Origin: Pseudopyrenochaeta lycopersici
Taxonomy: Eukaryota; Ascomycota; Dothideomycetes; Pleosporales; Pseudopyrenochaetaceae
NCBI GenBank assembly: GCA_003313425.1
Contig: NHZP01000009.1
Span: forward strand, 620,001-684,000
DNA length: 64,000 nucleotides
Direction: 5' to 3'
A program made the position numbers and the translations under genes. Shown one piece after another: positions 10,214 to 21,500 of the stretch. The notes below the pieces were generated by a model, which was not told the origin of the DNA, did no database searches, and saw nothing but the letters and a program-made list of their open reading frames with translations. Every line of letters starts with the position of its first letter. Positions within the stretch are counted from its first letter, which is position 1.

Positions 10214-11461
10214 ATGGCCGAAGTACAATCACCACCTGCGCAAACGGCACTCGCCGACTCAGAGTCATCGCTACCTGCGCCCGGCACATCTCTGGAAGCC
10301 TCCACGTCCACAGAACTCGCGCCCATTACCAGCGAGCAAACCATCATAACCACCAACGCCGAAGGAAAGAAGGTCAAGAAGATCATACGGCGCAAGCGGA
10401 GACCTGCGCGACCCCAAGTCGATGCTGCGACGTTCAAAACCGAAGCGCCCCCGCCGACGGGCACCATCTTCAACATCTGGTATAATAAATGGAGCGGCGG
10501 CGACAGAGAAGACAAGTATCTCAGCCAGACGGCTGCACAGGGGCGCTGCAATGTAGCAAAGGACAGTGGATACACAAAAGCAGATAAGACACCCGGGTCG
10601 TATTTCTGCCTCTTCTTTGCGCGCGGCATCTGCCCAAAGGGCGTGGACTGCGAGTACTTGCACCGCCTGCCTACCGTCACCGACATCTTCCCATCCAACA
10701 TCGACTGCTTCGGCCGTGACAAGTTCTCTGATTACCGAGACGACATGGGCGGCGTAGGCTCTTTCCAGCGCCAGAACCGCACACTATACATTGGCCGCAT
10801 TCACGTCACAGACGACATTGAAGAAATCGTCGCTCGCCACTTCCAAGAATGGGGCCAAATAGAACGAACCCGTGTCCTCACCGCGCGTGGCGTGGCTTTT
10901 GTGACCTACCTCAACGAAGCCAACTCCCAGTTTGCAAAGGAAGCGATGGCACACCAGTCGCTCGACCATAACGAGATTCTAAACGTCCGCTGGGCGACTA
11001 CCGACCCCAATCCCGCGGCGGCGAAGAGAGAGGCTGCGAGGATCGAAGAGCAAGCTGCGGAGGCGATACGAAAGGCGTTGCCTGCGGCATATGTAGCAGA
11101 GATTGAGGGTCGGGACCCTGAGCAGAAGAAGAGGAGGAAGATTGAAGGCAGCTTTGGATTACAGGGATATGAGGCGCCAGACGACGTGTGGTACGCAAAG
11201 GAGAAAAGCGATTGGGAACAAGCCAAACAGATTGAAGCAGGTGGTACCGCTGGGAGACAAATGATTGAAGCTGGCGATGCAGACGATGACTACGACAGCC
11301 CTACGTTGGTTGCACCCCCTGCAGCACAGGGCGGGAATGGCATTCTTTCAAACTCGACGCTCGCAGCTCTGAGAGGATACACGGCTACATCAACGAACAA
11401 GAAGCCAGTTCCTGTAGCAGGTCCGCTGGTCGGCTACGGCAGCGATGACGACAGCGACTAA
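10214..11461 (+). CDS. cwc2: Pre-mRNA-splicing factor CWC2
   Basis: Intronless ORF of 415 residues from the ATG at 10214. The order of domains matches Cwc2 (RBM22 relative): a basic N-terminal segment (KKVKKIIRRKRRPARP), the Torus region with TIFNIWYNKWSGGD, a CCCH zinc finger at ~131-149 (C-x7-C-x5-C-x3-H in YFCLFFARGICPKGVDC...H), then an RRM at ~188-262 with RNP2 TLYIGRI and RNP1-like RGVAFVTYL. The C-terminus is a charged helix (QKKRRKIEG) and an acidic end (GYGSDDDSD). In yeast, Cwc2 belongs to the Prp19-associated NTC complex and contacts U6 snRNA and the intron near the catalytic core, so this is a nuclear spliceosome component. Length is close to other filamentous-fungal CWC2 proteins. 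The intronless state of a splicing-factor gene in this intron-rich window is a small curiosity. Confidence 0.96.
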   Translation: MAEVQSPPAQTALADSESSLPAPGTSLEASTSTELAPITSEQTIITTNAEGKKVKKIIRRKRRPARPQVDAATFKTEAPPPTGTIFNIWYNKWSGGDREDKYLSQTAAQGRCNVAKDSGYTKADKTPGSYFCLFFARGICPKGVDCEYLHRLPTVTDIFPSNIDCFGRDKFSDYRDDMGGVGSFQRQNRTLYIGRIHVTDDIEEIVARHFQEWGQIERTRVLTARGVAFVTYLNEANSQFAKEAMAHQSLDHNEILNVRWATTDPNPAAAKREAARIEEQAAEAIRKALPAAYVAEIEGRDPEQKKRRKIEGSFGLQGYEAPDDVWYAKEKSDWEQAKQIEAGGTAGRQMIEAGDADDDYDSPTLVAPPAAQGGNGILSNSTLAALRGYTATSTNKKPVPVAGPLVGYGSDDDSD

Positions 11462-11864
11462 CCTTTGCGTCTCACGATGATGAGGCACTGATTTGGCGTC
11501 AAAATTGTACCATAGGATCCGTTGAAAAAGCGCATAGTTTTGGCGCAGGTCTAATTGATACCCGTTTATACTTCCCTACAATCTCACTAGTGTCAGATGT
11601 TCGCGTATCAAACTAATATACGCCTAGAGAGAAAGATGTTAAAGGAAAGGTTGTCCACAGACAAGGGTCTCTTGGTGGAATGAGTAATTTGCGAATCCAA
11701 CGAAGGACTAAAATTTCAAAGAAATAACAGCGTCTACGAGCTAAAACGCCCAAACCTGTAGTAAAGATTGGGTTGCATGAGAGAAGGCTGACGATAGTGA
11801 AGTCATGTGGATAGCAGTGTCGTTCGCCATCCCTTCTTCCAGTCGAAACGAATAGCTGATTCGC
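11462..11864. other. Convergent 3' intergenic region
   Basis: About 400 bp between the 3' ends of CWC2 and the next minus-strand gene. No ORF, RNA gene or repeat supported. Confidence 0.5.
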
Positions 11865-13474
11865 TCAAAACCTAGCAACACCCTCCCTCTCACAGCCTCC
11901 CAAGAACTGATTCCAGTCTGTCACCATCCTCCTGCCAGCCCACGTACTTGGCTTGCCTTTCACCTCTTCACTTCCATATCCTTCATCCATGATGTCGATT
12001 TCGCCCTGGCCGTCGCAGCCGAACGCGAACTTTGTCTGTGCAGTCCCAGCTCCGTCTAGACACATCTTTTCTTCAAGCTTGACCTCCTCAGCATCTTTGA
12101 ATAGTCTCTTCGCCGCAGCGAGTTCGCCCTCATGCTCGCCACCGCAGCCCAAGACGCAGACTCTGCGTCCGCATGGGCGCCAGAAACGGTACTCTGCCAC
12201 TTGAGTTTCAGAGAGAGGGCGTACACCGAGGAGGCCAGAGTCCACATTGCGATTCGACGTATAAAGAAGCATGGTACCAGATGGATCAAGTGGAGATGTC
12301 GCGTTTGTCTCAATGCCGTTCGCGATACTGATTGATGGGTGCAGTTGGGTGATATGCTTAGGCGATGGACGGGGACAGAGGGGTTGTACAGATGAGAACA
12401 TTGAAGACGAGTACGTCTTGGCGGCACTTGAGTGAAATCGGAGGCCATAGGCTGGGAAGAGAGTTGGATTGTGCGACATATCCTCAAGAGCCCGTTTCCC
12501 TACCATGTTTTTCAACATGGCTGTGCGAGGAGACACACAGCGTGAAGGGCTTGCAGTGCTTGGAGAACTCGCAACACTTAAAGAAGAGGCTGATGGAGTG
12601 TATGGAAATGGACCCTGTGGTAGTGTACCAAGAAGATCTGTCCTATGAGTATGTTCAGAAAGAACACTGTCGATAGAACTCGCCTGTGACTTATAGTGTT
12701 CGAACCCATGTTTATTGCGGTCGCGAGATGTTGCACTCATCTCAGATCCATTGATTCTCATTGGGGTTACTGCCTGAACAACGGGGCTGTTTGCACAAAG
12801 CGTGGCAGCTCGAGTACTGGTCTCTGATGTTGGGGATGGAAACATTTTCTTTGCACTCATTGTCGGAGAGAGTGGAGTGGGAAAGCCCGGGTATTTTCTG
12901 CCTACATCCGTCAAGAGAGAAAGGGTTGGCTTAATAGGTTTTGGCTGTGGTAGAGCGGGTTGTAGACTGGCCATGCCAAGAGCTGTACAACGATTGTTGC
13001 ATAGAGCTGCATCGAATAAGGCAATCTCCGAGGCATTGTAAGAATGCATAAAGGAAGGGAGTCGGCTATGGGGTTCGATTTGCATGTGGGCGTTCGCAGA
13101 GGGTAGAGTTTGGAATGAGCTGCTGGTAAAAGAACTGGTCGGGGTGTTGCCGTCGCTGGAGGTAGTCGAATTCCCATAACTGGTAATACGACGGAGAGCA
13201 TGAGCCATGAAACTATCCATCGACTGTGCACGTGCAAATCGAGCCTGATCACAGATCCAAAGTCCGCCATACTGCTGCCAGGGAAAGTTTCGCAAGAAAT
13301 AATCTTCAGGGTATACATCATAGCCAAGGGTACGTGAGCGGAAGAAGGCGTACACGAAGCGGCAATCAGGGAACTGGCGTAAAACCTACAACGCGCATAT
13401 TTAGCAAAAAGTCACCAAAGTGTAGAATTTTGACCAAAGTGATCAACAAAACAGAGCTTGATGGTAAGTAGCAT
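11865..13474 (-). CDS. Uncharacterized Ser-rich fungal protein
   Basis: The long ORF (13385 to 11865) lacks a credible start. Its upstream edge is an acceptor (TTGTAG) that joins in phase to a 27-nt first exon 13474..13448 beginning MLLTIKLCF, giving 515 residues. The N-terminal ~60 residues look folded and conserved in style (QFPDCRFVYAFFRSRTLGYDV, then EDYFLRNFPWQQYGGLWIC). Next come ~300 Ser/Thr/Pro-rich, probably disordered residues, then a Cys-containing C-terminal block (FWRPCGRRVCVLGCGGEHEGEL) and a closing Trp/Gly/Cys motif (MVTDWNQFLGGCE). I do not recognize the family and propose no function. The protein has no signal peptide or membrane span. It lies 80 bp downstream of the C78 peptidase gene on the same strand. 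The first exon is a model, not proven. Confidence 0.7.
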
Positions 13475-13554
13475 TTTTAGGCTTCATGTGATGAGCTGGC
13501 AGGAAGGTGCCGGGTATCTATGCAAATATGGGAGAAGTGGCTTATTATAGAGGT

Positions 13555-15225
13555 TCATACATCCCAAGCAGGGAATAGAGGTGGCGTTGCCGTGAGCCTA
13601 CGTCAAGTCAGCGTGTGACCAGGAAGGATTGGATCAGTGACTTGCATAAGGACCTCAAATGCGGCGTGCTTTCTCAACTGTCGAGCTCCGCGCCGATACG
13701 CATGCATGACCTCCGGTCGAGCAGTCTTAATGTTCTTTCGGCCAACCAACTTATGCATAGCTGGGCTGGTGGAGTACATGGGATCGAACACCATGAGGTT
13801 ACAAGAACCATCCCGCCGTCGCTCAAAACCAACGATGGTAAGAGAGTGACCGGGCTGCTGGAGATATATTGGTGGCAGAAGTGTCTTGTATACATTTGAC
13901 CCATCGCTGACCGCAGCCTGCGCAAAGTATCGCTCGATAGCTGTGAGAAGCGCTTCATGGGCTTCGATACTACGGCTTTTGTTGTCGCTGAACATTTCTA
14001 CCGCGCAATCGATCTCCGAGCTTAGGAAGAATGCTTGTGCCTGTAGAAAAATTAGCGCGAAATATACATAGGAAACATGGACATGCCTCAGGAGTTCCGA
14101 TGTACTTTCTCGTATCCCGAATGCCGCCTGTCTGGACGCGACCAATCTCGTTGATCCCTTTGTCCCACGCTTTCTCAATGAGATCTTGCAACTTCAAAAT
14201 ACCTGGCGTCCGTCCAGGAAACTCTTCGTAACCTTGCGCTTTAGAGCCCTGGATATAGGAAAGTACCATTTGTATGTTCCGGTAACCGCAGAAACCACCT
14301 TCTTTAGGTGTCTTTCCTATGTGCAGAGTAGACGGGTGACAGTAGTAGGCATCTTTGACAGAGCGGTCCAACGCAGATAACTGAGCAAGAATGGGTATGA
14401 GACCAGGTGTTTCGTTCTGCACTTGCTCTTGCTTGATAAGGCGGCCGTCCCGACCGATGCGATTGACGATAGTGATCTTGGGTCCGGCGTCAAGTTGATC
14501 GTGAAGCCACTTGGGCATGCGATCTTCCCAGGCGTGAGGTCCTAGTTCGGATTTCTGGGCAGGCTCAATCAATATAAGCTTGCAATAAGAAGCAGTACAC
14601 TTACACCAAGACGAGCAGTCTTGTTCGGCGGCTTGACTGCCTTGTCGAGCTTCGCAAATGGGTTGAAGCTGAGAATACTTCTAGACAAGGTGCTCTTCTC
14701 GCTGCTATTGGTGTTGCTCCGGCCGCGAGACGCGTGCTTCTTGATCTTGCGCCCATGACCTTCGTTCCTCCTCAGGGCATCAGGCAAGTCTGTACTGGGT
14801 TTGTGCTCTGAAAATTTCTGATTCGACAAACCCATGTGCTGAGCAGCAGCTAAGCTCTGCATAGTAGAAGATGAATGATGGGAATGATACTTTCCGGTAG
14901 TCTCGTCGAATGACAATGTTTCGGCGGCGTGGTAGTCGAGATGGTCGTTGAAGTCAGAAAGAGGAACAACCTCACCGCAGTCCGGTTCGGGACACTCGAC
15001 GTTGTTTTCCTCTTCGTCAGAGGAAGGCGTGTCCCCAACGAGCTTGCGTTTGGAGGAAGGTCTTGGTGGGAGTGGGGGTGGTTGCGGTTCTGTGTCATCA
15101 TCGACCACGAACGGAGAGTCTGTGGTGTGAACCTGCTCAAAATGCAGTTGGAGAATATAGTTATCGCTTGGCAAGACCGTGAAGTCGCACATAGGACAAT
15201 CTAGAAGCTCTATTTTGTCCGCCAT
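13555..15225 (-). CDS. C78-family ubiquitin peptidase (ZUFSP/Mug105-like)
   Basis: Four exons on the minus strand, 15225..14605, 14554..14087, 14040..13646 and 13597..13555, give 508 residues. The N-terminus has two C2H2-like zinc-finger units (CPMCDF...H..H and CPEPDCGEV...H...H), as in ZUFSP/ZUP1. A basic linker leads to the C78 papain-like peptidase domain: catalytic Cys296 in GGFCGYRNIQMVL, His428 in PGHSLTIVGFE and Asp449 in LMVFDP. ZUFSP enzymes cleave K63-linked ubiquitin chains and act in genome maintenance; the S. pombe relative is Mug105. A similar nuclear/cytosolic role is inferred. Intron 1 is GT-AG. Introns 2 and 3 fit only with GC donors (GAG|GCATGT and AT|GCAAGT), which restore the family-like joins TPEAQAFF and LMLTATPP. 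Without the last splice the protein would end 13 residues later in unrelated sequence. It is divergent from the HTD2-like gene. Confidence 0.9.
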
Positions 15226-15997
15226 AATTGCGTGGGTGATGTTCGAAGCTGAAACTATCCGCAAACAGTTTCTTGATTCAGAGACGTACAGTGAGTGGCA
15301 ATGACAGGCTCTTCACTGCCGGGCTTTACCGAGAGGATCACCTTGGGTGTGAGCAGCTGACTATGCTGTCGCGGTTGCTGTGAGCTATCGTGGCTTAGCA
15401 TGACGAATGCACTTGAGATGCAGTCCTCAAAGCAGCGACCCACATTCTTGAGAACAGCAACGCATGCTAGAAGCAACAATAGAGTAGCAAAGGCAGCGTA
15501 GCTTCCCGTTTGTCAAACAGTGATGGTGTTGGTAGATGCACAAATTGAAGGCTGACGTGAAGAAGGTACAACGCAGCCGAAAATGGTAATAGCTCAAATT
15601 TGCCAAGACGTGTAACAGGCCATGGTAACCACAGTAGCAAGGTACAGCATACGGCAAATTATCTGAATCATGCAGAAAGGAGCTTGCAGGTCTTCTATAG
15701 AGCTTACTTCTGTTGTTCAATACAGAATCACGCAGTTAGATGAACGACCGCATTCATCCCAGGGGCGGAAAAGGTCTTCAACATTGTTCGAATCATCGTA
15801 TTGGGAGAGTGTATCACCGCTATTATCTCACAAATTCAATGTGCACGAAAAGGACGTTCTGGACGCAATTGTTTGCGTATAAACGGGAAACGATCAGGAG
15901 AATCGGATCATCTCGTACGTCATTGGATGTTGTGACGCCAAGCTGTCAAGCGCAACCTCGGAAGCTCGACATCCAAAGCCTGTAACCCACCTTCTCA
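15226..15997. other. Divergent promoter region (C78 peptidase / HTD2-like)
   Basis: 770 bp between two divergent starts. ORFs here (15255-15479, 15427-15720 minus; 15670-15985 plus) look like chance. No repeat or RNA gene seen. Confidence 0.5.
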
Positions 15998-17898
15998 ATG
16001 CCATTCCTTGCGCCATGTCTCCGTCGAACCAACAGGATACCAGTATACGGCACGCGATGCAATTGGGTACCAGCCCGCTGCTATGCTTCGCGCGCCGACG
16101 ATCCACCATGGTTCCAGCAGCTGCGTGCCGACATGCTTCGTCGCGACATCACCTATCTTCGCGAAGACATAACCGCTCAGCCAGGGCATAAGTTATCAAG
16201 CACCCTGTCAGGCTTTCTACCTGAACAGTGGTGCCGACCACCAAATTTCAAGAAACCCGTCCTTCCAATTGGTCACTACCTGATCTGGTTCAATCCCACT
16301 CTATCCTCAGACAATCTTCTGCCGGATGGGACAGACATGTTGCATAGTCCAGGCGGGCCTTGGGTGCGCCGTATGTGGGCCGGCGGCTCAGTGCATGTCA
16401 AGACTGAGGAATACCTCCACAAAAAGTCTGGATTCGCGCTTGATACTGCTGTTGCTGGCGCAGAGCGCATCAAGGATGTCCGGTTGCGTGGGCAGGATGG
16501 AGATATGAAGATATTTGTTACCATTGAGCGCCGATTTGCCAGACTAGACCGGCTGTACGAGAGTCATAGGAAAGCACATGGCGACACTGAAAAATCAAAC
16601 GGAATCAACGTGCAGCGTCATTTCAAGCAACAGCTACGTGATGATGTAGAATGGGGCGATGCGATATTCAAAGACGAGCGCAACCTTGTGTTTTTCAAAG
16701 ATCGTTCAGCTGCAGAATTGGACGCCATCAAAGCCGGGCAAATGGTTCCCGTAAGATATCTAGATCGTCTGTGTTCCCTCACCTATTACCTGCCACACAC
16801 TGACAAGTTGCAGCTCCTGGTAAACCAGACTTCTCGCACAGTCTTACTCCTACTCGGACGCTCCTCTTCCGTTACTCCGCCTTGACATTCAATGCTCATC
16901 TGATCCACCTTGACCGAGACTATGCCCGCAACGTTGAAGGTCACCGCAATCTGCTCGTTCATGGGCCGCTATCTCTTACAATCATCCTACAAGCTATTTC
17001 TGGCTATTTGAGCATGCATACGCAAGGGAAGCAGGTATTTGAATCGATTGAATACCGTAATCTTGCGCCGCTCTATTGCGACGAGGAGATGCGAGTATGT
17101 GGTATGGAGAAGAAAACATCGCAACACGGAAGTATATATGATGTTTGGATTGAAGGGCCAACGGGCGGTGTTGCTGTCAAGGGCACAGTGCGCACAGTAA
17201 TGAGGAAGTTGAATAGACCTGCTTCGACCACGTCTAGAGGCCAATCGGTGGATGGCTCGACATCAAACGTGGACAATACGCATGGGAAGTTAAGGCAGCC
17301 TACGATTGAGAATGTGGGTGTGACAACACAAGCACTCATTCCGGTACGACAAACCCATCAACAGAAAGGAGTATCCGCATCTGATCTGACTAGCCAGAAA
17401 CACCCCGAAACGGGTAAAAGCATCATGAGAGAACGGGAAAGGCCTAGGTCAAACACTGAACCACATACTCAGGTGCAAAGTTCGCAGTCAAGGGCTAGGT
17501 CGAGCGAGTTACCGCAAGAGGGTAGTTTTGCACAGTCCAGCCGTGCAGACCACCGGAACCGACCCGGATCCGACCAATTCCTCGCTGTTCCCAACTCTCC
17601 AGTACCTATCCGCCGCGTCAATGTACCTGACAAGTCCGGCGATTTACAGAGTGCACCGGAAACTCCCTACGAATCCGTTTCTCCTATCCGCTCAGACAGT
17701 GCTACGCTCGACAAGCAAAAACCTGCTCGGATAGCAGCCAGACAGAGCAGATTCAAGCGTGAAGGCGCGAGGAAGATTGCAATGCCCAGTATCAGCTTCA
17801 GAGCCCAGGGTATTGACAAACCCAATAGGTCTCGGTTTGTCAGGTGGAGAAATGGTGTCAGGGTGCGGCGAATAGTGGCTGAGCGACCACAGAATTAG
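15998..17898 (+). CDS. Mitochondrial HTD2-like hydroxyacyl-thioester dehydratase with basic tail
   Basis: Two exons, 15998..16766 and 16814..17898, joined across a 47-bp intron with a CTGAC branch site, give 617 residues. The first ~30 residues are Arg-rich and non-acidic, like a mitochondrial presequence. The body matches fungal HTD2-type double-hotdog proteins: the N-terminal half has LPIGHYLIWF and a GGPWVRRMWAGGSV segment. The splice restores PPGKPDFSHSLTPTRTLLF, followed by the dehydratase signature SALTFNAHLIHLD (residues ~278-290) and HGPLSLTIIL. Htd2 catalyses the (3R)-hydroxyacyl-ACP dehydration step of mitochondrial type II fatty acid synthesis, which feeds lipoate synthesis. The odd part is the C-terminus: after about residue 390, where relatives normally end, ~228 more residues continue in frame, polar and Arg/Ser/Pro-rich, ending RFVRWRNGVRVRRIV. 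The tail has no known domain. Confidence 0.85.
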
Positions 17899-18590
17899 GG
17901 GCCAAATCTGAGCGCTTTTGATTCTATGTATATAGTTTTTGAAAGATAATTCCAAAGTCAATAGATTAGACCGGAAGGTCAGTATCCTGACAAGGTGAAG
18001 TTGACTTCAATGTCAATATTGTTAACAGTAGTGACGTTTTGATAGTTCCTGCCGTGCAAGTGGTCGTTGCCTTCTTGCGCCGTCTATGTGTACTTGTAGA
18101 ATTGCACATACTTCTGGCATATCTCCAATATCTGCACTTTGTAAAGCTCCTCAGAGTTAGAAAAAAAGCAAAATAGCTATGCTTTCGTAGAGGAGCATGG
18201 CTAACCCGCGTGTAAAATGCATGTCTACAGTGGAAATTATCACAAGGCTATACAGCACTTTAATTGATCTCATAGCGTATGACTTTCATTACTATGTATA
18301 TACAGTTCTCAGATGACGTTCTAAGGCATTACTAACTTGGCAACTGCTTTTTCGCCTTTTAAAGCGTTCTCCACGGCTAAAGAGCCGGGCAATATCTCAT
18401 ATTGCTCGGTAGTGCTAAACATTGGGTATCTTCTTTTCCAAAACATGCAGTCCAAAACGCTATTATGTGCAATTAAGATACGCTCAATCAGTACAAAGTT
18501 AAGCCACATCAAGGCCTTTATGTGTTACGCCACGATGCAACCGGTTCCGGACGATGACTCAGCGCTATGTCTATATTGTTATGCTCCTAT
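17899..18590. other. Convergent intergenic region, AT-rich
   Basis: About 690 bp between the 3' ends of the HTD2-like and kinase-vWA genes. The plus ORF beginning 18337 is antisense to the latter's end. Nothing else supported. Confidence 0.5.
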
Positions 18591-21500
18591 TCATCCAGAG
18601 AATGTTTTCCGATGTTGTGTGCTCCCGCTCCTCCGGCGAAGCGGTGGCGCAGAGTCGTGCTTCCTTTGCGTCGGTTCGAGATTCGATGCTCGGCTCGAAG
18701 AACGCGAAAGCGAAGATAGAGAAGGAGATGGTGGCGGAAGAAGGTTTTTCGAAGCCGGACGCTGGCTATCGTGATGCGAGCTATCATTAAAGCTCTGGAA
18801 TAAGCGCACCAAGTCAGGATAGTGATATGTGATGCTCGGCTCAATAGCATCGTTCCTATCGTGATAGCCCACGATGCTACCTTTGAACATTTTGTCAACG
18901 GTGGCGCGCCATGAGCAGTGGTCTACGATATCTCTGTCACTCCGTTTGCAAAGTTCATCGTCCAGGTAACGAAGTCGCTCTGCGCCCGTTTCGCCGAAGC
19001 GGATGAATTGAATACTGAAAGGCCGGCTGCCTGTGCGTTTCTTCGCGGTAGCCTCTGTTGCAAGACTGATGATAGCATTGTTGAAGGCATCTGACACCGT
19101 TCTACGCCAAACGCCATCAGTAAGAACTAGTAGGGTTGTGGCAGATCGGCCTTTGCTCCTCCAACTTTTAATGATGTTATCGAGGGTCTCGAGCATATCT
19201 GTGTGAGATTTCACGTTTTCAGTTTCCTCTGGAGCTGCCGCCTCCAGAGATGCTCGCAATTGTCTCCGTCCTGTGTCGCCCACCATGTTTTTCTGGTTAT
19301 GATCATGTCCGTCCACGGTAAAGACTAGATCAATACCATCCTTGTCCAGACCAGCAGCATTCATCGCGAGGGTTTCTGCGACGAACACCACTATCGGCCA
19401 GTGTGCGCACATCGTCGCGCCATTGTCGACCACAAGTATCTAGGACAGGTAAGCTAGGTACAAGCATGAAACAAAGGGTACTCTTACCAAGTCCCGGCGG
19501 TTTTCGAATGTCGGTGCAAGATTCGAATCTCGTTTTCGGTCTTCAAGCCCTAACTTTCCCTTGAATCGAGCCTTGAAGCCCTTTGGAGTGTCTTGCTCGA
19601 GGGACTTTCGCTTTTCACATATGTCGTACGGGAGATCGTAGACTGTGTGCGGAAGCGTGTCCCGTCCGGCAAAGTTGAAGCCACCATAGCTGTCATAATC
19701 AAACACCGCTTGTTTTTCGGCAATTTGAAGTCCCTCGTTGCTATTATGGCCCGGAAAGTTTGGCCTCTCCGAAGTGCTTATTGAATTGGAATTTGGAGGG
19801 TAGGTGACCAAAATGGCCGGGCTCGTGGGACTCTCATACTCACGTGGAAGCCGATGAGACGTTTCCACCCTGTTTTCATATTGATAGCGTCCGGAAACAG
19901 GGGCTGTAAGCTTGGGGACACTTCCAGTCGGTTGGATAGCGTGAAAATGTGATGTTGAGGAAGGATTCAAAGGTTGGACTTGGTTGAGCGACATGTGGCT
20001 GATAGAGTTATGGCGAAGAGATACATCCGATGAGTTAAAGCCCAGACCTACATTTGTGGACGGCGAAGAGCCATCTAAAGCTGAGGAAGGCGACTGGGAA
20101 GTCTCCAGGAGTTCGTTGCTTGGCGCGCTTGGCCACAGTCGAGATACTCCGTATTGCGCAGATGTTGACTCTGTTGGCTTTGAAGAACTTTCCAACTTCT
20201 TAGAACCTCCTACTCGTCGCAGGGATAGATTCATTTCGTTTCCTTCTGGGAATTGTTGATATCCGTTGGCAGCGTGTTGCGGGTTCCTAGGGTACTCATG
20301 GGGCACTTGACTAGTTTGCATTGGCTTAGAACTATTAAAGTAGCTCTGTGTTGTCTTATCTGCAGCCATATGGAGATGATGATCAGGATTCCTGCGTTTT
20401 CCTTTTCGTTCAACCTGGATCACGTCCGAAGATGGCAACTGGGTCGGACTGTTCGTGACGGCACCGTTGTGACGTTCCTTGACCATGAGCTCATTGTTTT
20501 CTGTTATGGAATTGCTCTTCAACTGATTCTCGAGTAGCTCCTTTCGATTAGTAGTCTGCCCAAGCGGTTTGATCTTGAGGATTTCATCTTTTTGGAGATA
20601 TCTGGTCCCCATGTGATATTGATGGCTTGTAATTGCGTTACCAACAACTGTCGTTTGTTGCTGGAGTGGGGTGCTCTTTGGTCTAGAAGACTGTGCTTCT
20701 TGCGCTTCTTTTTCGAGCTGCAGGAGGGCTTCTAGGACTATCGGATCTGTTTCTTTAGAGTGAACACCGAGGGTCTTTATTTTATCCCTAGCCCTTGTGA
20801 CGAGTTCTCTCAACTCATCGCATAACGCTCCTATCTCAAGTCGATCACATGCATCTCTTTGCAGCATATTATGCTCAATCAAATTAAGTACTAATGGTGT
20901 TGCGGTATCAGAAGGGCGTATCCGACCTCTTAAGTAGTTGTGCCATTTCCTGATCTCGGGAAGCACCTCTCTACCATTGTGAAAACGATCATGAGTCTTG
21001 CTACCCTGACAGTTGGAAGGCGCTAAGGATCTCAGTTTCTCATACTGTCGAACGCCCGAGAAACCTAAGACGATCCAAGTCGCCGCGACAGATAAAACAC
21101 AACCGAACGACCAGGTGTCAATAGACTGTGGCACTCCTGACAGTGTCCCATCGGAGCGTATCGTACGAAACACTTCGGGCGCGCCTGAAGAAATCTTTAG
21201 CAAAGCTAACATAGCTGGTGCACAATGAGACTCACCATATGTATCCGTGAATCCAGTGATAACCTCAGTCGGCAAAGTACCCTCTTTACTTTTGACAACG
21301 GGTGCAAACCTTGAAAAGCCAAAATCAGCCAATTTGAATTGGCCATGGACGATTAAGATGTTATCTGGCTTGATGTCGGCATGCTATCTACTCAGATCAG
21401 TGACTGTCTTTTTCATTTCCAATTGAAATCATACCCATAATACCTCAGAGGATCACCTCTCTCGCGAGGCACCTCAAGATTATGCACATGCCGAATGGCA

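Noticed and set aside
18337..18774. Plus-strand ORF of 145 codons
   Set aside because: Half lies antisense to the last exon of the kinase-vWA gene and it has no domain.
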